Program-made: the position numbers and the translations under genes
Source of the DNA: Microcella humidisoli
Lineage (GTDB): Bacteria; Actinomycetota; Actinomycetes; Actinomycetales; Microbacteriaceae
NCBI RefSeq assembly: GCF_024362325.1
Contig: NZ_CP101497.1
Coordinates: forward strand, 558,001 to 622,000
Direction: 5' to 3'
DNA: 64,000 nt
The notes under the pieces: generated by a model
Told to the model about the DNA's origin: nothing
Seen by the model: the letters and a program-made list of their open reading frames with translations, nothing else
The model's database searches: none
Shown: positions 19,191 through 27,428 of the stretch, in pieces
How positions within the stretch are numbered: the stretch's first letter is position 1
Layout: every line of letters starts with the position of its first letter

Positions 19191-20458
19191 GCGCCGGCCT
19201 CCTCGCGCGCGAACGCCTCGGCCTCGTCGTCGGGCGTGAACACGGGCCACGAGAGCACGACGACCGTGCCCTTGCCGGGCGATGACCGCACGTCGGCGTG
19301 ACCTCCCGCGTTGGCGGTGCGCTCGACGATCGAGCGGCGCACGCCGAGTCGACCTTCGGGCAGGTGGGCGGGGTCGAACCCCGCACCCGCGTCGCCGATC
19401 TCGATCTCGACGGCACCGCCGTGCACGCCGGAGACCTTGAGCCAGCGCCGCACCTCCGGCGGGCCGGCGTGCTGCACGCTGTTCATCATGGCCTGCACGG
19501 CCGCGGAGTACAGGGCTTCGGCCTGCGCCGAGGGGATGACCCGCGTGTCGAGCGAGCGCACGCGCACCGTGAACGGCGCCTGCATCTGCCGCGCGGCGGT
19601 GACGATGCGATCGGCGAGCTGCCGGAACCGCACGGTCGTTCCATCATCGGGCGACACGAGTGCGGCCTCGCGCAGATGCCGCATCGCGTTCGACGCCATC
19701 TGCGCCGCGAGCGCCTTCTGCTCGGAGCTTTCCGCGCGAGCGGCTGTCAGCAGCGTCGTGAGCACGCTGTCGTGCACGATCGAATCGACGTGCACACGCT
19801 CGACTTCGGTAGCGTGCTGGCGCACGGCTCGGGCGTACCGGTCGAGGGCGGCCCCCTGGGCCTCGTCGACGGACGTCGCGGCCGACCGCGTCATCGTCAC
19901 GATGATGAGCACGGCACCGCCCAGGATGATCGCGTAGATGGCGTTGAAGAGGCCGAGCTCCCAGGGCCCGCCACCGCCCTGCGGGGTCGCGCGGATGATG
20001 CCGTAGATGAGGGGCACGACGATGAGGTAGATGAGCGCCCCACGAACGCGCAGGCCGATCGCGGCGGTCGCCGTCGCGACCGTCGTGAGCTGGTACAGCC
20101 AGTGGTCGCCCTGCTGCGGAACGCTCGGATCGGCGAGGAAGAACGGCCAGGTCAGCAGCGCGACGAGGTAGACGCCCGAGACGAGCAGATGAGCGCCACC
20201 CACCCAGCGCTTGATCGTCGAGCAGATGAGCGCCACGAGCAGCGAGCCGTAGATCGCTGCGACCGCGAGGGCCGACCAGATTGGCTGCCCGAGCGCGTAC
20301 TGGCCGAGCAGCCCGGGAATGGCCTGCAGCCCGAAGACGATGCCGAACCAGGCGACCGAGCGCGAGATGACCGTGTCGACGCGCTTGCGGCTCAGCGGGC
20401 TCCGCTGCGGCTTGCTCGAGGCGGGGGCCGCGGCGAGCGCCTCAGGCCGACTCATCAC
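19187..20458 (-). CDS. Sensor histidine kinase, NarL-partner type
   Basis: A 423-residue membrane histidine kinase. About five or six hydrophobic segments between residues 35 and 190 form the sensor part, with no extracellular domain of note. The dimerisation helix carries SIVHDSVLTTLL with His229 as probable phosphoacceptor. The ATPase domain has the N-box segment MMNSVQHA (N326), GDAGAGFDP (355-363) and GKGTVVVLSWP. This H-D-S-V layout is that of kinases paired with LuxR/NarL-type response regulators. The gene start overlaps the regulator's end by 17 bases, confirming the pair. The signal is unknown; a membrane-embedded stimulus is likely. Confidence 0.85.
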   Translation of the reverse strand: MMSRPEALAAAPASSKPQRSPLSRKRVDTVISRSVAWFGIVFGLQAIPGLLGQYALGQPIWSALAVAAIYGSLLVALICSTIKRWVGGAHLLVSGVYLVALLTWPFFLADPSVPQQGDHWLYQLTTVATATAAIGLRVRGALIYLIVVPLIYGIIRATPQGGGGPWELGLFNAIYAIILGGAVLIIVTMTRSAATSVDEAQGAALDRYARAVRQHATEVERVHVDSIVHDSVLTTLLTAARAESSEQKALAAQMASNAMRHLREAALVSPDDGTTVRFRQLADRIVTAARQMQAPFTVRVRSLDTRVIPSAQAEALYSAAVQAMMNSVQHAGPPEVRRWLKVSGVHGGAVEIEIGDAGAGFDPAHLPEGRLGVRRSIVERTANAGGHADVRSSPGKGTVVVLSWPVFTPDDEAEAFAREEAGA

Positions 20459-21143
20459 CGTCCGGATCGAGGCCCGGCAGAATCCCGTCTTCGACGGCTC
20501 GACGCAGCAGGTCGACCTTCGTGGGCGCGGGGCGCCCCACCTCGACGTATTTGGCGCGGATGCGGTCGAGGTACTCGCGGGCGGTCGAGTAGCCGATGCC
20601 GAGCTGCTGCGCGGCGAGCTTGAGCGGCAGGCCGCTCGCGTACAAGTGCAAGATCTCGCGCTCGCGACGCCCCAGCTGCGCCTTCGCGAAGTCGCGGTCG
20701 GCGTCGATGGCGCTCGCCCACTCGAGGTTGTTGAGTACTTCGCCGCGCGCGACCGTCTCGGCGGCGGCGATGACGGTGCTCGTCGCCGACGACTTCGGGA
20801 TCACCCCGGCGGCCCCGGCGGCGAGCGCCTCGCGCACGCTCGCGACCCGGTCGGCGATCGAGTGCACGAGCACGGCCGAGCCGGTCGCCTGCACGGCCTT
20901 GACGTTCTCGGTGACGCTCGAGCCGTCGCCGAGCGACAGGTCGAGCACGACGACATCGATCTCGCGGCCATCGAGGGTCTCGACGAGCTCGGGCACGCTC
21001 GCCGACGTCGACACGACGTCGAAGCCCGCGTTGGTGAACGCCGCTTGCAGCCCGAGGCGCACCGACTCGTGATCATCAACGACCGCGACGCGCACCTGCT
21101 TGTTCACCGGAGCAACCACGAGAGCAGAACCCACACCCTTCAT
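20442..21143 (-). CDS. LuxR/NarL-family response regulator
   Basis: Receiver domain (residues 18-130) with acidic pair D23-D24 in VVDDHE, phosphoacceptor D68 in VVLDLS and the switch lysine in VIPKSSA. It is followed by a helix-turn-helix of the LuxR type: RREREILHLYASGLPLKLAAQQLGIGYSTAREYLDRIRAKY. The DNA-binding domain is slightly unusual in having STAREYL where many members have a TVKxHL motif. Total 233 residues. The start at ATG 21143 leaves a 17-residue leader before VRVAVVDDHE, so an internal GTG could be the true start. It is the first gene of the three-gene operon. Confidence 0.88.
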   Translation of the reverse strand: MKGVGSALVVAPVNKQVRVAVVDDHESVRLGLQAAFTNAGFDVVSTSASVPELVETLDGREIDVVVLDLSLGDGSSVTENVKAVQATGSAVLVHSIADRVASVREALAAGAAGVIPKSSATSTVIAAAETVARGEVLNNLEWASAIDADRDFAKAQLGRREREILHLYASGLPLKLAAQQLGIGYSTAREYLDRIRAKYVEVGRPAPTKVDLLRRAVEDGILPGLDPDGDESA

Positions 21144-21266
21144 CGAACGGGAGAGCGAGGCACGGCGGTGCCGGTCGCGCCTCTCATGCTAGCCGCGCTT
21201 GCACCTCGGACGGGGGGCAGGGCGCGCCGGGAATCGCCCGGTGAGCCGCGGAATCCCGGTCCTGAG

Positions 21267-22499
21267 TCACCCTCGGATCAGTGTCGCCACCGCTTCGACA
21301 TGGTGCGTGTGCGGGAAGAGATCGAAGGCCCGGATGCGCGCCAGCCGGTAGCCGGCCTCGGCGGCGAGGGCGACATCCCGAGCGAGCGCCACCGGATCGC
21401 ACGCCACGTACACGAGCTGCGCCGGTGCGAGGCGGCCGAGCACCGTCATGACCTCGGATCCGGCGCCCGAGCGCGGCGGATCGAGCACGATGGTCGCCGC
21501 GCGCAGGCGGTCGCGGTCGGCCGCGGAGGCGCCCGCGTCGAGCTCGCGCAGCCAACGGTCGACCCGGCCCGTCTCGGCCGAGGCGCCGAGCCACTCGGCG
21601 AGGTTCTCGCTCGCGTGGTCGGTCGCGCGCTCGTCGGACTCGACGCTCGTGATGCGCGTCTCGGCGCCGAAGCGGTCGGCCACGGCAGCGGCGAGCAGGC
21701 CCACCCCGCCGTAGAGGTCGAGGTTCTCGGCGCGTGGGTCGAAGAGCGCCGGATCGATCGCCTCCTGCACCGCGCGGGTGAGGGCGACCGGCGCCGAGCG
21801 GTGCACCTGCCAGAACCCGGTGTCGTCGAGCTGGAACTCGCGCTCGCCGACGAGCTCGCGAATCACGGTGGGCTTCTGCTCGCCGATGACGAGGCGCGGA
21901 TCGCTCGTCGTGGGGGCGATGACATCGAGGGTGCCGAGGCCGAGAAACCGCTCGGCGAAGGGCGTCGCGGCCTGCACGGCGGCGGTCGCGAGCGGAACAT
22001 CCTGCACCGGGATCACCGAGTGCGAGCGCGACGCCATCGGTCCGAGCCGGCCCTGGTCGTCGACGTGCAGGCGGATGCGCGTGCGCCAGCCCAGCCCGTT
22101 GACGGCCGGGTCGCCCGGCAGCGGCTCGACGACGACGTCGCTCTCGATGCCCGCCATGCGCTGCAGTGACTCGGCGAGCACCTGCCGCTTGAGCTCGCGC
22201 TGATGCGCGAGGGCGATGTGGCCGAACTCCGCCCCGCCCGCGCGGCCGCGGGGGTCGCGGTCGATCGCCGCGGCCGACCAGACGTGGTCGCGGCGGTGCT
22301 CGCTCGGCTGCAGCACCTCCACGGCATCGGCGCGCCAGAAGCTCTTCTTGCGGTCGTCGCTCACGCGCGCCCGCACGGTCTCGCCCGGGATCGCGTCGCT
22401 CACGAACACCACCCGGCCGTCGAGCCGACCGACGGCGATGCCGCCGTGCGCGATCTTGTCGACCGTGAGTTCGATGATGCTGCCGATGTGCTCTCCCAT
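21267..22499 (-). CDS. Class I SAM-dependent 23S rRNA/tRNA (uracil-5) methyltransferase-like, TRAM domain
   Basis: A 410-residue RNA methyltransferase of the TrmA/RlmD group. The N-terminal TRAM domain covers about residues 5-60, the SAM-binding motif is DLYGGVGLL (261-269), DPPRSG lies at 340-345 and the catalytic cysteine C367 in YVACDP. The iron-sulfur cluster cysteines of RlmD (CxxCGGCxxQ) are absent: the corresponding stretch reads RGRAGGAEFGHIA (residues 85-97). Actinobacterial members often lack the cluster, so activity is still likely. It divides from maf with two facing leaderless promoters. Substrate (rRNA or tRNA uracil) is not determinable. Confidence 0.88.
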   Translation of the reverse strand: MGEHIGSIIELTVDKIAHGGIAVGRLDGRVVFVSDAIPGETVRARVSDDRKKSFWRADAVEVLQPSEHRRDHVWSAAAIDRDPRGRAGGAEFGHIALAHQRELKRQVLAESLQRMAGIESDVVVEPLPGDPAVNGLGWRTRIRLHVDDQGRLGPMASRSHSVIPVQDVPLATAAVQAATPFAERFLGLGTLDVIAPTTSDPRLVIGEQKPTVIRELVGEREFQLDDTGFWQVHRSAPVALTRAVQEAIDPALFDPRAENLDLYGGVGLLAAAVADRFGAETRITSVESDERATDHASENLAEWLGASAETGRVDRWLRELDAGASAADRDRLRAATIVLDPPRSGAGSEVMTVLGRLAPAQLVYVACDPVALARDVALAAEAGYRLARIRAFDLFPHTHHVEAVATLIRG

Positions 22500-22505
22500 G
22501 CCCTC

Positions 22506-22511
22506 AGCCTA
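22506..22511 (-). promoter_or_regulatory. -10 box of leaderless methyltransferase promoter
   Basis: Minus-strand TAGGCT six bases before ATG 22499. It lies twelve bases from the opposing maf -10 box. Confidence 0.55.
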
Positions 22512-22522
22512 GGTGCGGCCCG

Positions 22523-22528
22523 TAGCAT
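22523..22528 (+). promoter_or_regulatory. -10 box of leaderless maf promoter
   Basis: TAGCAT six bases before GTG 22535. Both divergent -10 boxes fit within a 35-base gap. Confidence 0.45.
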
Positions 22529-22534
22529 CGAGCC

Positions 22535-23197
22535 GTGCGCCTCTACCTCGCCTCGACGTCTCCGGCCCGGCTCGCGACGCTGCGGGCGGTCGGCATCGAG
22601 CCGATCGCGTTCGCCCCCGGGGTCGATGAAGAGCGGGCGGTGGATGCGGCTGCGGCCGCGCATCCCGAGGGCCGCCTGCCGGCCGACGAGATGGTGCAGC
22701 TGCTCGCCCGCCTCAAGGCCGAGGCGGGCCTCGACCCCGCGGTGCTCGGCGACGCCGGGCTGGCGCCGGCCGAGGTCGATGGGTTCATCCTCGGCGGCGA
22801 CTCGGCCTTCGAACTCGACGGCACGGTGTTCGGCAAACCGCACGAACCCGCGATCGCCCGCGAGCGCTGGCTCGCGCAGCGCGGCCGCAGTGGCGTGCTG
22901 CACTCGGGCCACTGGCTCATCGACCACCGGGGTGGCCGGCTGAACGGGGCTGTCGGTCGGGCATCCCGCGCGACGGTGCACTTCGCCGACGACATCGAGA
23001 CGGCCGAGATCGACGCGTACATCGCCACAGGCGAACCGCTGAAGGTCGCCGGGGCGTTCACGATCGACTCGAAGGGCGCCGGGTTCATCGACCGCATCGA
23101 GGGCGACCCGCACACCGTCGTCGGCCTCTCGGTGCCGCTGCTGCGCAAGCTCGTGCACGAGCTCGGCGGGCGCTGGACCGATCTCTGGAATCGCTAA
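22535..23197 (+). CDS. maf: Maf-like nucleoside triphosphate pyrophosphatase
   Basis: Hydrolyses non-canonical or modified NTPs (dTTP/UTP or m7GTP type) to monophosphates and pyrophosphate. The 220-residue protein begins LYLASTSPARLATLRAVGIE, the family's N-terminal signature, followed by GVDEERAVD, GGDSAFELDGTVFGKP and FTIDSKGAGFIDRIEGDPHTVVGL near the C-terminus. The length is typical. In M. tuberculosis maf also lies between accE and accA3. The GTG start follows a TAGCAT box. Confidence 0.9.
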   Translation: MRLYLASTSPARLATLRAVGIEPIAFAPGVDEERAVDAAAAAHPEGRLPADEMVQLLARLKAEAGLDPAVLGDAGLAPAEVDGFILGGDSAFELDGTVFGKPHEPAIARERWLAQRGRSGVLHSGHWLIDHRGGRLNGAVGRASRATVHFADDIETAEIDAYIATGEPLKVAGAFTIDSKGAGFIDRIEGDPHTVVGLSVPLLRKLVHELGGRWTDLWNR

Positions 23198-23252
23198 GCG
23201 ATCCGCGCCCCTTTTGTGGGCCCTCGCCAAACGCGGCGGCCGCGCGCACCCC

Positions 23253-23258
23253 TAGGCT
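23253..23258 (+). promoter_or_regulatory. -10 box of leaderless accA promoter
   Basis: TAGGCT with eight bases to ATG 23267, two more than the commonest spacing in this window. Confidence 0.45.
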
Positions 23259-23266
23259 GGGGAACC

Positions 23267-25042
23267 ATGGCCCGCATCACGAAGATCCTCATCGCCAACC
23301 GAGGCGAGATCGCCGTCCGCGTCATCCGCGCCGCCCGTGACTCCGGCATCGCGACGGTGGCCGTCTACGCCGATCAGGATCGGGATGCCCGGCACGTGCG
23401 CCTCGCCGACGAGGCCTACGCGCTCAACGGCACGACGAGCGCCGAGACCTACCTCGTCATCGACAAGCTGCTCAGCGTCGCCCGCCGGGCCGGCGCCGAC
23501 GCGGTGCACCCGGGCTACGGCTTCCTCGCCGAGAACGCCGACTTCGCGCGCGCCGTCATCGACGCCGGCCTCACCTGGATCGGGCCGTCTCCGGATGCGA
23601 TCGAGAAGCTCGGCGACAAGGTCAGCGCCCGCCACATCGCCGAGAAGGTCGGCGCGCCCCTCGCCCCCGGCACCCTCAACCCCGTGAGCGGCGCCGACGA
23701 GGTGCTCGCCTTCGTCGACGTGCACGGCCTGCCCGTGGCGATCAAGGCCGCGTTCGGCGGCGGCGGGCGCGGCCTCAAGGTCGCCCGCACGCGCGAGGAG
23801 ATTCCCGAGCTGTTCGACTCCGCCACGCGCGAAGCCATCGCGGCCTTCGGCCGCGGCGAGTGCTTCGTCGAGAAGTACCTCGACAAGCCCCGCCACGTCG
23901 AGACCCAGTGCCTCGCCGACGCGCACGGCACCGTCGTCGTCATCTCGACGCGCGACTGCTCGCTGCAGCGTCGCCACCAGAAGCTCGTCGAGGAGGCACC
24001 CGCGCCGTTCCTCACGCCCGAGCAGACCGAGCTGCTGTACTCCTCGTCGAAGGCCATCCTGAAAGAGGTCGGCTACCTCGGGGCGGGCACGTGCGAGTTC
24101 CTCATCGGCGCCGACGGCACCGTCTCGTTCCTCGAGGTCAACACGCGCCTCCAGGTCGAGCACCCGGTCTCGGAAGAGGTCACGGGCATCGACCTCGTGC
24201 GCGAGCAGTTCCGCCTCGCCGAGGGCGAGCCGCTCGGCTACGACGACCCCGTCGCGCACGGGCACTCGTTCGAGTTCCGCATCAACGGGGAAGACCCGGG
24301 CCTGAACTTCATGCCCATGCCCGGCCCCGTGCACGCCCTGCGCTTCCCCGGCGGCCCCGGCGTGCGCGTCGACTCCGGCGTCACCACGGGCGACGTCATC
24401 TCGGGCGCCTTCGACTCGCTGCTCGCGAAGCTCATCGTCACCGGCAAGACCCGAGAAGACGCGCTCGAGCGCTCGCGCCGGGCCCTCGCCGAGTTCGAGG
24501 TCGCCGGCCTCCCGACCGTGCTGCCCTTCCACCGCGCGATCGTCGACGACCCGGCGTTCGCTCCGGCGGACGGCGCGCCCTTCACCGTCTACACGCGCTG
24601 GATCGAGACCGAGTTCGACAACCAGCTCGAGCCGTGGAGCGGCTCGCTCGCCGAGCCGCTCGCCGAGCCCGCCGCGCGGCACACGGTGGTCGTCGAGGTC
24701 GCCGGCAAGCGCCTCGAGGTCTCGCTGCCCGAGACGCTCGTGCCCGCATCCACGTCGCGCGCCTCGACGGCGCTCGCTGCCCCGCCGAAGCGCCGCTCGG
24801 GCGCGGCCGTCGCGGCCGGAGCCTCGGGTGATGCCGTCAAGAGCCCCATGCAGGCCACGGTCGTGAAGCTCGCCGTCGCCGAGGGCGACAAGGTCGTCGC
24901 GGGCGATCTCGTGGTCGTGCTCGAGGCCATGAAGATGGAGCAGCCCATGACCGCGCACAAAGACGGCGTCGTCACCGGCATCGGCGCGGCTGTCGGCGAG
25001 ACGGTGTCGTCGGGCCACGTGCTGCTCAGCATCGTCGACTGA
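23267..25042 (+). CDS. accA: Acyl-CoA carboxylase alpha subunit (biotin carboxylase plus carrier)
   Basis: ATP-dependent carboxylation of biotin on its own carrier domain, feeding AccD. The 591-residue protein has the biotin carboxylase N-terminal domain ([18 protein letters not shown]), the ATP-grasp region with [19 protein letters not shown] and [15 protein letters not shown], and a C-terminal carrier domain with the biotinyl motif EAMKMEQ (Lys556). It is of the AccA3 type of actinobacteria. The ATG at 23267 is chosen over an earlier in-frame start because the homology begins with [13 protein letters not shown]. birA at 11.1 kb presumably biotinylates it. Confidence 0.95.
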   Translation: MARITKILIANRGEIAVRVIRAARDSGIATVAVYADQDRDARHVRLADEAYALNGTTSAETYLVIDKLLSVARRAGADAVHPGYGFLAENADFARAVIDAGLTWIGPSPDAIEKLGDKVSARHIAEKVGAPLAPGTLNPVSGADEVLAFVDVHGLPVAIKAAFGGGGRGLKVARTREEIPELFDSATREAIAAFGRGECFVEKYLDKPRHVETQCLADAHGTVVVISTRDCSLQRRHQKLVEEAPAPFLTPEQTELLYSSSKAILKEVGYLGAGTCEFLIGADGTVSFLEVNTRLQVEHPVSEEVTGIDLVREQFRLAEGEPLGYDDPVAHGHSFEFRINGEDPGLNFMPMPGPVHALRFPGGPGVRVDSGVTTGDVISGAFDSLLAKLIVTGKTREDALERSRRALAEFEVAGLPTVLPFHRAIVDDPAFAPADGAPFTVYTRWIETEFDNQLEPWSGSLAEPLAEPAARHTVVVEVAGKRLEVSLPETLVPASTSRASTALAAPPKRRSGAAVAAGASGDAVKSPMQATVVKLAVAEGDKVVAGDLVVVLEAMKMEQPMTAHKDGVVTGIGAAVGETVSSGHVLLSIVD

Positions 25043-25059
25043 GCCGGGCCTCTCGGCCG

Positions 25060-25833
25060 TCAGCGCACGACGAGACGCGCTCCGGCTGATGCCGGGGCGT
25101 GGTCGCGAACGTGCCCGAGCAGGACGTGCAGCAGCAGCGCGACGCCGAGCATCTCCATGGTCTCTTCGAGCGCCACGAGCCCGGCGCTGACGAGGTGCGA
25201 GCGCACGGGCTCCATCGCCTCGCGCCAGGGGAACGTCGCGGCGTCGAGCATCTCGACCCCGATCGCGCCGGCCAGCCATAGGCCGATCGCAACGACCACG
25301 CCGGTGCGGGTGCGGCGCGGCAGGCGGGCGGCGAACGGCGCGAAGACCAGGGCGAGCACCGCGACGAGCACGAGCGCGGGCACGACCCACGCGAGCCACA
25401 GCGGGCCGCTCGTGATGCCGAGCAGCCCGCGCATCGGCAGCACGAGCGCCTCGTGCAGTTGCAGCTGCTCGTCGATCGAGGCGTAGCCGAACACGATCGC
25501 GACCCCGACCCATCCGCGCCATTGCGCCGAGCCGGCCCGCCGCTCGGCGAGAGCGATGACCCCCGCGACCACGACGACGCCGAGCATCATGCCGATCGTC
25601 AGCCAGGTGCCGATCGCCGCCTCGCCGCCCATGTCGAGGATGCGCAGCAGCTCGGTCTGCGCGAACTCGCGCGGGGGCGGCCACGAGAGCACGAGCGCCG
25701 ACCGCACCGCGTGCGCGAGCAGCACGGCGGCGATGGCGCCGACGAGCAGCCGCAGCACCCTCCGGCGCGCGATCACGAGCACGAGCGGGTCGGCCGCCGC
25801 GGGCGGCTGCGGCGGGATCGCGGCGGGCGGCAC
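25060..25833 (-). CDS. Polytopic membrane protein with conserved-looking acidic/His clusters
   Basis: A 257-residue protein with six or seven hydrophobic segments (about 28-48, 72-97, 107-120, 146-168, 178-192 and 212-238). I do not recognise the family. Two polar clusters are noteworthy: D121-E122-x4-H127-E128 at the end of the third segment, and E223-E224-x2-E227 in the last, followed by H236 and H241. The spacing of acids and histidines recalls membrane di-metal proteins but is only suggestive. It is separated by three bases from the lpdA gene and is probably co-transcribed with it. Confidence 0.55.
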   Translation of the reverse strand: MPPAAIPPQPPAAADPLVLVIARRRVLRLLVGAIAAVLLAHAVRSALVLSWPPPREFAQTELLRILDMGGEAAIGTWLTIGMMLGVVVVAGVIALAERRAGSAQWRGWVGVAIVFGYASIDEQLQLHEALVLPMRGLLGITSGPLWLAWVVPALVLVAVLALVFAPFAARLPRRTRTGVVVAIGLWLAGAIGVEMLDAATFPWREAMEPVRSHLVSAGLVALEETMEMLGVALLLHVLLGHVRDHAPASAGARLVVR

Positions 25834-25836
25834 GGG

Positions 25837-27279
25837 CTAGTCGCGGGGCACGTGCATCGCGCGCGCGGCATCCGTGATGCCGCCCGACAGCGAGGGGTAC
25901 ACCGAGTAGGCACGCGCGAGCTGGTCGACCGTGAGGCGGTGCTCGACGGCGAGGGCGACCGGCAGGATGAGCTCGGAGGCCCGCGGGGCCACGATCACTC
26001 CCCCGATGACGGTGCCCGAGGTCTTCGCCGCGAAGATCTTGATGAAGCCGTCGGTGACGCCCTGCATCTTCGCGCGCGGGTTGGTCTCGAGCATGAGCTT
26101 GTGCACGATGCCCCGGGTCTCGCCGTCTTCGATCTGCTTCTGCGAGAAGCCGACGGTCGCGATCTCGGGCGCGGTGAAGATGTTCGAGGTGACGTTGCGC
26201 AAGCGGATGGGCGTCACGGCGTCGCCCATGGCGTGGTAGACCGCCGTGCGGCCCTGCATCGAGGCGACGGATGCGAGGGGCAGCGAGTCGCTGCAGTCGC
26301 CGACCGCATACACGCTGGGCATCGAGGTTCGCGCGACCTTGTTGACCGCGATGTGGCCGGAGGCCGTGAGCTGCACCCCGGCCTCCTCGAGCCCGATGCC
26401 CGCCGTGTTGGGGATCGAGCCGACGGCCATGAGGCAGTGCGAGCCCTCGATGACGGTGCCGTCGCTCAGGGTGACCGTGACGCCGTCGCCCGTGTTCACG
26501 ACCGAGTCGGCGCGGCTCTTCGCGAGCAACGTCATGCCGTTGCGCCGGAACACCTGCTCGATGAGGTGCGCGGCATCCGCATCCTCACCCGGCAGCACCT
26601 GATCGCGGCTCGAGATGAGGGTGACCTGCGCGCCTAGGGCGCGGTAGGCCGAGGCGAACTCGGCGCCGGTCACGCCCGAGCCGACGACGATGAGGTGCTC
26701 GGGAACCTCGGTGAGCGTGTAGAGCTGCGTCCACGTCAGGATGCGCGTGCCGTCGGGCTTCGCGCTGGGCAGCTCGCGCGGTGATGCCCCCACGGCGACG
26801 ATCACCGTGTCGGCGTCGCACTGGTCGAAGTCGGTGCGCTTCTTGCCGTGGCCGGTCGCGACGACGATGCGGTTCGGGCCATCGAGGCGCCCGTCGCCGA
26901 CGATGATGCGCACGCCGGCCGCGATGAGCTGATCGCGCATGTCGTCCGACTGGTCTTGGGCGAGGTTGAGCAGCCGCTTGTTGACCTGCGTCAGGTTGAC
27001 GGCGACCTCGGGCTTGACGGCGCGCCCCGATTCGCCGCGCGCGAAGAACTGAACCCCGAGATCAGCGGCATCGCGAATGGCGCCCGCCGCCTCGGCCGTC
27101 GCGATGAGCGTCTTCGACGGCACAACATCGGTGAGCACGGCTGAGCCGCCGACGCCCACGCGCTCGACGAGGGTCACCTCGGCGCCGAGCTGCGCGCCGG
27201 CGAGCGCCGCCTCATAACCGCCGGGGCCGCCTCCGAGGACGGCGATGCGCTGGGTGCGGTCGAACGTGGAGGTGTCCAT
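25837..27279 (-). CDS. lpdA: LpdA-type NAD(P)H-quinone dehydrogenase
   Basis: A 480-residue flavoprotein disulfide-reductase family member. It has the FAD loop GGGPGGYEAALAGAQLG, the NAD loop VVGSGVTGAEFA and a C-terminal dimerisation domain ending SVYPSLSGGITDAAR. The two redox-active cysteines are missing: the region reads GGSAVLTDVVPSK (44-56), with Ala47 and Val52 at their positions. This matches the LpdA protein of M. tuberculosis (Rv3303c), which is a quinone reductase and not a lipoamide dehydrogenase. Start 27279 is supported by GGGAGG ten bases upstream; an in-frame ATG at 27297 would absorb that site. Probably not part of the pyruvate dehydrogenase complex. Confidence 0.88.
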   Translation of the reverse strand: MDTSTFDRTQRIAVLGGGPGGYEAALAGAQLGAEVTLVERVGVGGSAVLTDVVPSKTLIATAEAAGAIRDAADLGVQFFARGESGRAVKPEVAVNLTQVNKRLLNLAQDQSDDMRDQLIAAGVRIIVGDGRLDGPNRIVVATGHGKKRTDFDQCDADTVIVAVGASPRELPSAKPDGTRILTWTQLYTLTEVPEHLIVVGSGVTGAEFASAYRALGAQVTLISSRDQVLPGEDADAAHLIEQVFRRNGMTLLAKSRADSVVNTGDGVTVTLSDGTVIEGSHCLMAVGSIPNTAGIGLEEAGVQLTASGHIAVNKVARTSMPSVYAVGDCSDSLPLASVASMQGRTAVYHAMGDAVTPIRLRNVTSNIFTAPEIATVGFSQKQIEDGETRGIVHKLMLETNPRAKMQGVTDGFIKIFAAKTSGTVIGGVIVAPRASELILPVALAVEHRLTVDQLARAYSVYPSLSGGITDAARAMHVPRD

Positions 27280-27310
27280 CCCCCCATCCTCCCGCATTCG
27301 CGCGGCGTGC

Positions 27311-27398
27311 GCGGTTCAGGATGCGCGGCTCACGACTGCCCGACACGCCGAGCGAGCATCCCGGCACCGCGCGAGTGCGCGCGTCGTTCCTGAACCGC
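27311..27398. repeat. 88-bp inverted-repeat element, copy A
   Basis: Ends GCGGTTCAGGA (27311-27321) and TCCTGAACCGC (27388-27398) are perfect 11-bp inverted repeats. Two further copies lie at 52821-52907 and 53928-54015. The interior shares CCCGACACGCCG with copy C. The right arm ends 17 bases before the -10 box of the phosphorylase gene, so it occupies the -35 position. Confidence 0.75.
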
Positions 27399-27415
27399 GA
27401 ACGGTGCCCGCTCAG

Positions 27416-27421
27416 TAGGCT
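27416..27421 (+). promoter_or_regulatory. -10 box of leaderless phosphorylase promoter
   Basis: TAGGCT seven bases before ATG 27429. The right arm of the inverted repeat A lies over the -35 region. Confidence 0.55.
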
Positions 27422-27428
27422 GGCGGTT

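Noticed and set aside
17913..19301. 462-residue plus-strand frame starting in the intergenic region
   Set aside because: Opposite the sensor operon genes, no recognisable domain, and composition typical of antisense frames.
25837..27279. Dihydrolipoamide dehydrogenase of the pyruvate dehydrogenase complex
   Set aside because: The redox cysteine pair is absent (Ala47 and Val52), as in mycobacterial LpdA.
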